Shown: piece after piece, positions 9,849 through 16,712 of the stretch
Layout of the letters: each line of letters starts with the position of its first letter
Position numbering within the stretch: the stretch's first letter is position 1
NCBI GenBank assembly: GCA_029975525.1
Contig: JARKOX010000198.1
Location: 1-51,364, forward strand
Reading direction: 5' to 3'
DNA length: 51,364 nt
Source of the DNA: Prolixibacteraceae bacterium
GTDB taxonomy: Bacteria > Bacteroidota > Bacteroidia > Bacteroidales > Prolixibacteraceae
Made by a program: the position numbers and the translations under genes
Notes under the pieces: model-generated
What the model was told of the DNA's origin: nothing
Databases searched by the model: none
What the model saw: only the letters and a program-made list of their open reading frames with translations

Positions 9849-11030
9849 TCAGTTTATAAAAATATACTTCTCCTCCTGTTTGGCTAACCGGAGCTTGGCC
9901 AGCACGGCGATCCCCTTCAGTACCCGTTCCGGATCTTTTTTCAGATCGAGTTTGCCGGTAATTACCGTTGAAGGAAGGACTCCCCTCATCTCAATCTCGA
10001 TGTTGTAATACCGGGCCACCCGTCCGAGCAGCTGATCCAGCTTTTCGTTGTTAAAAGTAAGATGCCCGTAGATCCAGGAGATGTAGTTTTCGGGATAGGC
10101 CACTTCCTGCACTTCGCAGCCACCCTTCTCTCCGGAATAACTGCCCTGCTGGTGCGGTTTCAAAATCACTTCGCGCGAAAAAACGCCTCCTTCCGAAAGC
10201 CCAACTTTTCCATCGAGCAGCATTGCCGAATAAATACCCTCTTTTTCGAAAGCCTGGACATCGAAGCGGGTTCCGTAAACCCTGGATGAGAAGCGGTCGG
10301 TTTTCACAATAAAAGGTTTCTCCGGATTGTGGGCCACCTCAAAATAAGCCTCGCCGTGCAGGTACACCTCCCGGTTCTTTCCCCGGAAAACCGGCGCATA
10401 AACCAGCCTCGAACCGGAGTGAAGCCACACTTTGGTACCGTCGGAAAGGGTAAGGTTGATGTTCACCCCGTAGGGCACGATGATCTGGTTGAAGGCTTCG
10501 GCGCCAATCTCCTGCCGGAGCTGTGCCGTGTCGTTAATTCCCACGCTGGCCCCGTCGCCGGAGTAGGCTACCGAGCTACTTTCACCATCAACCGGCACCT
10601 GCCGGCCGTCGGCCAGGATCAGCCCGGGCTGCAAGGAGTCGGGGAGAAAGGTGCCGGCAAACTTTTCAATTTCCGAACGCTGGGTCAGCAGCAAAGCGGT
10701 TACCCCCAACGCCACCACCACCAGAACCGCGGCAGCGGCCCGCCAAAAAAACATCCTGCGCACGCGGCCCCGTCCCGAAACAATCCGGCTCCACACCTTC
10801 TCGCGCTGCCGGTCGGAGAAGTTCTCGGTTTTATTTCTGATCCCCTGTAACACTTCTACGGCCAGATCAATTTGTGCGGTATTTTCGGGGTATTCTTCTT
10901 TTAAACGTTTGATATACCCTGAAGAACGTTCCGGGTCGTTTACCTGCTCAACAAACGGAGGGTCGAGCATAAAATCGGTAAAATCCCAGTTATGTTTATC
11001 CTTCAGCATCATTATCCTTGGTTTGATCAT
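9849..11030 (-). CDS. FecR-family anti-sigma factor
   Basis: A 393-residue inner-membrane regulator. The cytosolic N-terminal part (1-90) would hold the ECF sigma factor. One transmembrane helix (about 94-116, AAAVLVVVALGVTALLL) follows the basic stretch RGRVRRMFFWR. The periplasmic part has the FecR domain (about 165-265, with VWLHSGSRLVYAPVF and REVYLHGEAYFEVAHN, the strong family signature) and a C-terminal DUF4974-like domain (about 320-393). It should release or activate the ECF factor when the STN domain of the loaded SusC touches it. A Bacteroidota-type promoter sits directly upstream and a terminator ends the sigma gene, so the two are separate transcripts. Confidence 0.93.
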   Translation of the reverse strand: MIKPRIMMLKDKHNWDFTDFMLDPPFVEQVNDPERSSGYIKRLKEEYPENTAQIDLAVEVLQGIRNKTENFSDRQREKVWSRIVSGRGRVRRMFFWRAAAAVLVVVALGVTALLLTQRSEIEKFAGTFLPDSLQPGLILADGRQVPVDGESSSVAYSGDGASVGINDTAQLRQEIGAEAFNQIIVPYGVNINLTLSDGTKVWLHSGSRLVYAPVFRGKNREVYLHGEAYFEVAHNPEKPFIVKTDRFSSRVYGTRFDVQAFEKEGIYSAMLLDGKVGLSEGGVFSREVILKPHQQGSYSGEKGGCEVQEVAYPENYISWIYGHLTFNNEKLDQLLGRVARYYNIEIEMRGVLPSTVITGKLDLKKDPERVLKGIAVLAKLRLAKQEEKYIFIN

Positions 11031-11056
11031 TCACTTATAAAGAGTGCCGGGAACGG

Positions 11057-11091
11057 CAAACATAGACACAACTTTTCATCTTTCTTACAAA
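11057..11091 (-). promoter_or_regulatory. Candidate promoter of fecR (and possibly susCD)
   Basis: On the minus strand a -7 box TATGTTTG (11064-11057) matches the Bacteroidota consensus TAnnTTTG exactly. A TTTG -33 box (11091-11088) lies 23 bases upstream, slightly wider than usual. The expected start would be about 20 bases before the fecR ATG. Confidence 0.45.
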
Positions 11092-11161
11092 CACCTGACT
11101 ACCAACAGCCTCTATCTGTTTTTTCTTGTTTCTCAAAAAGCTCTTTTTGCAAAAAAACTCC

Positions 11162-11193
11162 AAAAAAAACCGGAAACCTCGCCGAGGCCCCGG
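11162..11193 (-). terminator. Intrinsic terminator after the ECF sigma gene
   Basis: On the minus strand a 10-bp stem with one bulge (CCGGGGCCTC / GAGG-T-TTCCGG, loop GGC) is followed by eight Ts (11169-11162). It lies about 27 bases past the sigma gene stop and separates it from fecR. Confidence 0.7.
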
Positions 11194-11219
11194 AAACTGC
11201 TTCCTGACGGGAGACCCAA

Positions 11220-11849
11220 CTAACGAAATGGGGAAAAAATCCGCCGGAAAAAACAGACAAACAAATTGATCCCTGTGATATTGAGCTGGTCAAATTCCGA
11301 CCGGATACTCTTTACCGCACGGTAAACAGTTGTCCGGCACGATTCAACACTGATGTTCATCGTTTCTGAAATCTCCTCGTAGGTCAGGCCGCAATCATAG
11401 CGCATGTAAAGCACCTCCTGTTGTTTGGGGGTCAGTTTCTGCAAACTCCGCAGCAAAGCTTTTTTCATACTCCACCGGCTCTCTTCCTGCACGATTTTAT
11501 CCTCAATCGTATAAGAGGGTGCAAAATTGATCTCGCCGGACTCAACTCCCAGCGAAAGCTTCCGGCTGTGCCGGATCTGCTGAAACAGCTCATTCCGGAA
11601 AGAAATGGTAAGATAAAAACGGACATTATTGACCCTTCGGAGCTTGCTTCCCGATTTGATAAGATTGGTAAAAACATTCTGAATGGCATCTTCGATGAGA
11701 TGATCCTCGCTGGTAAACCTTCGGCCGTAATTGAATAAGTAGTCGAAATAACCATGATAAACAACCGACAGCGCTTTCATGCTGCCACTGTTTACAAAAT
11801 CATCCCACGCTGCTTCATCCCTGATTACTGCTGTTTTTACTTTCAACAT
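11220..11849 (-). CDS. ECF-type RNA polymerase sigma factor (FecI/SigW-like)
   Basis: A 209-residue sigma-70 family protein. Region 2 lies at about 25-95 (YLFNYGRRFTSEDHLIEDAI, the usual core-binding and -10 recognition helices). Region 4 lies at about 135-190 (LTPKQQEVLYMRYDCGLTYE with SCRTTVYRAVKSI as helix-turn-helix). It partners with the FecR-type protein encoded next and should drive the susC-susD operon. Its start lies 62 bases past the stop of the NagB-like gene with only a weak hairpin between, so read-through from the amino-sugar genes is possible and would tie catabolic and uptake genes together. Confidence 0.93.
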   Translation of the reverse strand: MLKVKTAVIRDEAAWDDFVNSGSMKALSVVYHGYFDYLFNYGRRFTSEDHLIEDAIQNVFTNLIKSGSKLRRVNNVRFYLTISFRNELFQQIRHSRKLSLGVESGEINFAPSYTIEDKIVQEESRWSMKKALLRSLQKLTPKQQEVLYMRYDCGLTYEEISETMNISVESCRTTVYRAVKSIRSEFDQLNITGINLFVCFFRRIFSPFR

Positions 11850-11911
11850 TTTTCAGAAAAAACTTTACCGCTAAAATAAACTCAAACTGTAGAAATAAAC
11901 ACTGACAGTTC

Positions 11912-12697
11912 TCAGCCACGCTCCTCCCCTATCAGCGAAGCCGCCGGAAGGTCTAAAAACAAGAGCGCATCCGGATGCTTCCGCAACACCGAAGCCGGGC
12001 AGGCGGTCGACACCTCACCAAACAAGGTGTGGTAGACGGCGGCAGCCTTCCGCTGGTCGGGCACCACGCAGCTGATCGTTTTGCAGCTCATAATGGCCGG
12101 AATGGTGAGGGAAACAGCTTCGCGCGGAACATCGTCGAGGGAGGGAAACCACCCCTCGCCAAACTGCTGCATCCGGCAGGCGTGATCCAGTTCCACCACC
12201 TTCACCAGGCGTGCGTCGTTGAAGTCGGCCACCGGAGGATCGTTAAACGCAATGTGGCCGTTTTCGCCGATGCCGATGCAGGCTACATCCACCGGATGGG
12301 TTTTCAGCAGCGCCTCGTAGCGCCTGATCTCTTCCTCCAGGTTCGGGGCATCGCCGTTGATCAGGTAAACCTTTCCGGGATTTACCAGGTCCAGAATACG
12401 CTCTTTCAGATATTTCCGGAAGCTGGCCGGATGCTGGTCCGACAACCCCTTGTACTCGTCGAGATGAAAAACGGTGATCTTCTTCCAGTCGATGTCGCGT
12501 TTTCTAAGCGACTCCAGGAAGAGGAACTGGGAAGCGCCGGTAGCCAGGATGAGATTGGCGGCTCCGCGCTGATGCAAAGCCTCCTGTAATTTACCGGTTA
12601 CAAAATCGGCGGCGGCAACGCCCATTATCTGGTTATTTTCAAAAATCCTGACCTGCAAAAGCTCTTTGGCAAACGACTGCTGGATTACCTGTTCCAT
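11912..12697 (-). CDS. NagB-like glucosamine-6-phosphate deaminase family protein
   Basis: A 261-residue cytosolic sugar isomerase-fold protein without signal peptide. It carries the family motifs HLDEY (D80, equal to E. coli NagB D72) and GIGENGHIAFNDPP (143-155, with H148 equal to the catalytic H143). It should turn glucosamine- or galactosamine-6-phosphate into ketose-6-phosphate plus ammonia. Two positions differ from E. coli: D141 is N146 here, a change common in other NagBs, and the catalytic E148 is D153. This places it in a divergent NagB branch whose substrate may differ. It starts 20 bases after the Nramp-like gene, so it belongs to one operon with that gene and the NagA-like gene. 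Confidence 0.85.
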   Translation of the reverse strand: MEQVIQQSFAKELLQVRIFENNQIMGVAAADFVTGKLQEALHQRGAANLILATGASQFLFLESLRKRDIDWKKITVFHLDEYKGLSDQHPASFRKYLKERILDLVNPGKVYLINGDAPNLEEEIRRYEALLKTHPVDVACIGIGENGHIAFNDPPVADFNDARLVKVVELDHACRMQQFGEGWFPSLDDVPREAVSLTIPAIMSCKTISCVVPDQRKAAAVYHTLFGEVSTACPASVLRKHPDALLFLDLPAASLIGEERG

Positions 12698-12716
12698 GAT
12701 GATGCGGTTTTATGGT

Positions 12717-13955
12717 TTAGAAAATATCAATGATGGCATAATAACTTGTCAGAAAAGAGAAGAGGATAACGGCCCATATTCCGACATTTTCGCGGAGGGT
12801 GGCCCGGTTTTCTCCCATCAGGTTTTCACGGTTAATGAGGATCAGAACCGGAATGGCCACTGCCGGCAGAATCAAAGCCTGAAACGCCTGGGAAAAAATC
12901 ATGAGCGCCGGTGGACGCTGTTCCAAAAATACCGTTCCGAAAGAAAAAACAAACGCGCCCAGAATCATCAGCCGCGACGAGGTGGAGTGGATATTGCGCG
13001 GCCTGCCGGTGTAATCGGCAACCAGCCAGGGCGCAATCAGCACGATGGGAAAAATGGTTGAGAGTCCGGCCCCGACAATTCCGAGGATAAGAATAAAAGC
13101 GGCAATTTTACCCCCGATGGGTTCAAACAGGTAGATCATTTCGACCGTATTTTCCAGCCTGATCCCCATCACATTCAGCGTTCCGGCAGCAACCGCCATA
13201 ATCACGCCGCTCAGGAAAAGCATCATCGCCGCCGACACAAAGGAGTCCCGTTTTTCAGCTTTCAGGTCTTTGATGGTCCACCCTTTTTCGGCGACTACCG
13301 TGCTGCGCATGATGAACACCGCCGCCGAACAGGTGGTTCCGGCAATGGCGGCAACCAGTCCGAAAGCGCCCGGAGAGTCGGGGATTCCGGGGATCATCCC
13401 CTGGGCAATGGCGCCAAAGCTGGGCTTCACCAGGATAAACACCACCAGGAAGGAGAGCCCCATCAGAATCACAAAAAAGGTGAGTACTTTTTCAAACGAC
13501 TGGTAACGGCCAAACCACAACAGGAGGTAAAGCAGGATACAAAAAAAGAGGATGATCCAGAAGGTATGGACCACCAACCCGCCCGCCAGCATGCGGATCC
13601 CCTCCTGCACCAGCTCGGCCACAATTCCCATCACCCCGATGAGGGCCAGTAATTCGCCGATGATCAAAGAAACGAGCACATAAAGGGCAATGATCCATCC
13701 CCTTTTAAACTCCGTGCGGATATTGTTGAGGGCGGTTTTCCCCGTTACGATGGTTACCTTTCCGTAAGCGACCATCAGCACAAAGGTGAACACACACGAC
13801 AGAAAAAGCGCCCAGAAAAGAGTCATCCCATGTTCGGCGCCGGTTTTGGCCATGGTAGTAACACTGCCCGTACCAATATTGTACCCAATCAAAAAAAGGC
13901 CCGGTCCAACGGCACTCAGGGCAAGCAAAATCTTCTTATTCAATTTCTTTTTCAC
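12717..13955 (-). CDS. Nramp-fold membrane transporter lacking the canonical metal-site motifs
   Basis: A 412-residue inner-membrane protein with about 11 hydrophobic helices, of the Nramp branch of the APC/LeuT superfamily by overall pattern (GPGLFL at the first helix, LVAAIAGTTC at the sixth). Canonical Nramp proteins bind Mn/Fe through a DPGN motif in helix 1 and MPHN in helix 6. Here the matching stretches read IGYNIGTGS (23-31) and TTCSAAVF (207-214), so the metal-binding Asp, Asn and Met appear to be absent. The gene lies between NagA-like and NagB-like genes, 20 bases from the latter. That suggests transport of an amino sugar or related small molecule rather than a divalent metal. This is inference; annotation pipelines would probably call it a divalent metal transporter. 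Confidence 0.8.
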   Translation of the reverse strand: MKKKLNKKILLALSAVGPGLFLIGYNIGTGSVTTMAKTGAEHGMTLFWALFLSCVFTFVLMVAYGKVTIVTGKTALNNIRTEFKRGWIIALYVLVSLIIGELLALIGVMGIVAELVQEGIRMLAGGLVVHTFWIILFFCILLYLLLWFGRYQSFEKVLTFFVILMGLSFLVVFILVKPSFGAIAQGMIPGIPDSPGAFGLVAAIAGTTCSAAVFIMRSTVVAEKGWTIKDLKAEKRDSFVSAAMMLFLSGVIMAVAAGTLNVMGIRLENTVEMIYLFEPIGGKIAAFILILGIVGAGLSTIFPIVLIAPWLVADYTGRPRNIHSTSSRLMILGAFVFSFGTVFLEQRPPALMIFSQAFQALILPAVAIPVLILINRENLMGENRATLRENVGIWAVILFSFLTSYYAIIDIF

Positions 13956-13989
13956 AAGTATATTTTTTCAGTTAGTTGTCATTATGCTC

Positions 13990-14027
13990 AAAAAACGATT
14001 GTCCGGCTTTTCCGTTTTTAACCGGAC
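13990..14027 (-). terminator. Possible attenuator/terminator between NagA-like and Nramp-like genes
   Basis: On the minus strand a 6-bp stem GTCCGG / CCGGAC with a 15-base loop starts at the nagA-like stop codon. It is followed five bases later by six Ts (13995-13990). It may cut transcription partly between the first and second gene of the amino-sugar operon. Confidence 0.4.
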
Positions 14028-15289
14028 TACGGATTGGCTTCATACACCAGCTCGCCGGCCACGTAGGTTTTGACGATATGGAGATCGCGTTTTCCGACGG
14101 TAAACAGGATCAGGTCGGCCCGCTTGCCCGGTTTAAGCTCTCCCCGGTCATGCAGTCCGTACAAAGCGGCCGGATTGGCGCTGGCCATCCGGACGGCCTC
14201 GCCCAGCGTGCAACCGGTGACTTCCATTATTTTAACCACTCCCCGACTGATGGGGGTTGCCGATCCGTAAAGCACATTTTGCGCCGGAAAACGGAGCATC
14301 CCGTCGCTGGTAAGCTCGATGGTTTCGCCATCCTCATTTTTGTACTGTCCGGGAGGGAGGGCGGCAAAGCTGGTAACATCCGACGTGATAATGGTTTTTT
14401 CGGGACCTTTAACTTTGTAAAAAACGGCAATCTCTTCATCGAGCAGGTGAAAACCGTCGCAGATGAGGCTGGCCGACAGTTGTTGGTTGGCTAACTGCGG
14501 CCACAAAGGGTTGACATGCCGGTTGATCATATTGGCACAGCCGTTTCCCAGATGGGTGGCCACGCTGGCGCCGTTCAGCACGGCCTGGTCCACAACTGCC
14601 CGGCCGGCATTGTGGTGCCCCAGGGCAACGGTAACCCCCATTTCGGTACAGCGGCGGATGAACTCCATCGCCCCGTCCTGCTCGGGCGCCACGGTAACGG
14701 TCAAAATTGCCCTTCCGGAAGCTTCGTAGAGATCGAGGAACTCCTGCCAGTCGGGTTTGCGTACATATTTCAGCGGATGCGCCCCCCGGTATCCGTCGAC
14801 GGGCGAAATAAAAGGCCCTTCCAGATGAAAGCCGGGAATGGAGCCGCGCAGTGCCGGGTCATTTTTCGCGCCGGCCAGGATGGTGAAATTTTTCAGCAGC
14901 ACCTCCCGGCTGTTGGTGGTGAGGGTGGGCAAATAGGAGGTTACTCCTTTTTTCCAAAGTTCGCGGGTGGCTTTGCGAACGCCTTCGGCTGTCAGCTCGC
15001 TGCCTCCGAAGGTAAACGAAACGCCGGCAAACCCGTTCACCTGGTTGTCGATCAGTCCAGGGGCGATGTAAACGGCCTGGCGCTCGTCCGACAACTTTTT
15101 AAGTGGCTGCACACGGACAATCTTGCCCTCCGCAATTTCCACCGAAACCGGAGAGCCGTCCAGACAGGAGAGCCCTTCTACAATTTGCTGCGCCTGCAGC
15201 ATACTCCCCCATCCAACAGAGGAACCAACAAAAAAAACGGATAGAAATAATTTCCGGGAAAGGCTTCGAATGGTTTTCAGTTTTTTCAT
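14027..15289 (-). CDS. NagA-like N-acetylhexosamine (6-phosphate) deacetylase with predicted signal peptide
   Basis: A 420-residue amidohydrolase of the NagA family. Catalytic residues can be placed: the DNQVNG strand (81-86), metal-binding E157 in GFHLEGPF, H225/H226 in LGHHNA, H246 in ATHLGN, H281 in DGFHL, and the general acid/base D304 in ITSDVT. The phosphate-site loop after H246 (GNGCANMINRHVNPLW) differs from E. coli NagA. The N-terminus has a basic start and a hydrophobic run with a cleavage-like AQA-type end (about 13-34), so the protein looks exported, which is unusual because NagA normally acts on a cytosolic phosphosugar. An internal Met at 30 could give a cytosolic form. It is the first gene of the NagA-Nramp-NagB group. 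Confidence 0.85.
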   Translation of the reverse strand: MKKLKTIRSLSRKLFLSVFFVGSSVGWGSMLQAQQIVEGLSCLDGSPVSVEIAEGKIVRVQPLKKLSDERQAVYIAPGLIDNQVNGFAGVSFTFGGSELTAEGVRKATRELWKKGVTSYLPTLTTNSREVLLKNFTILAGAKNDPALRGSIPGFHLEGPFISPVDGYRGAHPLKYVRKPDWQEFLDLYEASGRAILTVTVAPEQDGAMEFIRRCTEMGVTVALGHHNAGRAVVDQAVLNGASVATHLGNGCANMINRHVNPLWPQLANQQLSASLICDGFHLLDEEIAVFYKVKGPEKTIITSDVTSFAALPPGQYKNEDGETIELTSDGMLRFPAQNVLYGSATPISRGVVKIMEVTGCTLGEAVRMASANPAALYGLHDRGELKPGKRADLILFTVGKRDLHIVKTYVAGELVYEANP

Positions 15290-15479
15290 ATCAGGTTTAG
15301 AAATCTTACCGGTTTGGGTTACTAAGATAATTTATTCCGGCAATTTCGAAAACCGGTGCCGGCCCAACCAGCCGGCTTCCTTTTCGGAAGAGTGTGGGGA
15401 TTGTTCTAAAAACCAGAAGGTTTACCGGATCATTTTCTCCGGATAAAGGGGTGAAAAAATCTGATGATTTTTTGAAGTG

Positions 15480-16592
15480 CTATTTTCCGAAGCAATAAAC
15501 AACGCCATCCGAAGCGCCCAGCACAAATTTTCCGTCGGCCAGGGCGGGATTGCTGATAATTGCCGAACCGATCTCATATTTCCAGGCTGCTTTTCCATCG
15601 GCGAGGTCGAGGAGGATCAGGTCGCCGCGCATATTGGCCACCAGCGCCTGTTTGCCGGCAACCACCGGCGAAGCTTCCACCCGGTTGCCGGTATTGTAAC
15701 TCCACAGCAGTTTGCCGCTGTTTTTGTCGAAGCAATAGACATTTTTATCGTGGCTGGCCGTAACCACGCGGTTTCCGGCCAAAGCGGGGGAGGCGATAAA
15801 CGGGAGGTGCACCTTTTCATCTTTCCATTTCCAGGCAATTTTACCATCCTGAATTTCCACCCGCGAAAAGCAGCCATCGTAGTCGCCCACAAAGGCGACC
15901 CGGTTTTCGAGCGCCACCGAGCCGGCCACGTAAGTTGCCACATTGATCTTTTCATCCGCCTGTCCGGTGGCAATATCCACCACGTGCAAAAAACCGTCGC
16001 AACCGCCAAAAATGGCTTTTCCGTGGTGGACAGCCGCCGCACCGTTGATAAAATTGTCCGATTCATATTTCCATTTGACCTTGCCGGTTGCGGCATCCAC
16101 GCAGTGGAGATAGTAGTCGTAACTACCCACCAGCAAAAAGGTCGAATTCCCGCTTTTCCACCAGTTGGCCGAACCGATAATCTGGTTTTCGGTTTTGTAT
16201 TCCCAAAGTTTTTTGCCACTGCCCAGGTCGAGCGCGTAAAAAGTGCCGTCGAGGTTTCCCACATACACCCGGTTGTCGAGGATCAGCGCCGAAGCTTCGA
16301 TGGAGTTGGGCGTTTCAAATTTCCAGAGCAGCTTCCCGTCCATGCTGAGGCAGTAAACCGTTCCGTTGGTGGAGGTGACCACCATTTTATTGCTGCACAC
16401 CACCGGCGAAGATTTGATCATGTCGCCGGTTTCAAATGTCCACAACAGTTTGGGCTGCGCCGGACACGCTACCTGCGAAAGGCCGGTCAGATGCTGGTTT
16501 CCGCGGAAGATATTCCAGCAACCGGTTTCCTGTGCCGCTGCCGAAACCTGCCAGAAAAAATAAACGACAAATAATGAAACGATGCTTCTCAT
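15480..16592 (-). CDS. Secreted PQQ-like (BamB-type) beta-propeller protein
   Basis: A 370-residue protein with a signal peptide ending near SAAAQ (residue 21). About seven propeller blades follow, each with a pattern such as LLWKFETP, SGKKLWEYKT, TGKVKWKYES and DGKAAWKYEIG. No heme-binding CxxCH and no vicinal-cysteine quinoprotein motif is visible, so it is more likely a structural or binding propeller than a PQQ dehydrogenase. The N-terminal FRGN motif is shared with the propellers encoded at 41-51 kb. A terminator of the PL8 gene lies between it and the upstream operon, so it is probably transcribed alone. Its place between two glycan loci hints at a periplasmic role in them, but no function can be assigned. 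Confidence 0.8.
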   Translation of the reverse strand: MRSIVSLFVVYFFWQVSAAAQETGCWNIFRGNQHLTGLSQVACPAQPKLLWTFETGDMIKSSPVVCSNKMVVTSTNGTVYCLSMDGKLLWKFETPNSIEASALILDNRVYVGNLDGTFYALDLGSGKKLWEYKTENQIIGSANWWKSGNSTFLLVGSYDYYLHCVDAATGKVKWKYESDNFINGAAAVHHGKAIFGGCDGFLHVVDIATGQADEKINVATYVAGSVALENRVAFVGDYDGCFSRVEIQDGKIAWKWKDEKVHLPFIASPALAGNRVVTASHDKNVYCFDKNSGKLLWSYNTGNRVEASPVVAGKQALVANMRGDLILLDLADGKAAWKYEIGSAIISNPALADGKFVLGASDGVVYCFGK

Positions 16593-16652
16593 GGATAAAA
16601 TTATTTTTAACGACCGTACCTGGCGCTCTTTAACAAAGCTCCATCCGCAAAG

Positions 16653-16711
16653 TAAAAAATAATTTTAAAACAACCGCTCCGAAACTGCTCCGCGCTGTCG
16701 CCGGAGAGCGG
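16653..16711 (-). terminator. Intrinsic terminator of the GH88-PL8 operon
   Basis: Immediately after the PL8 stop, the minus strand forms a stem CCGCTC/GAGCGG extended by CG pairs (16711-16674). A T-rich tail (TTGTTTTAAAATTATTTTTT) follows. Confidence 0.55.
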
Positions 16712-16712
16712 A

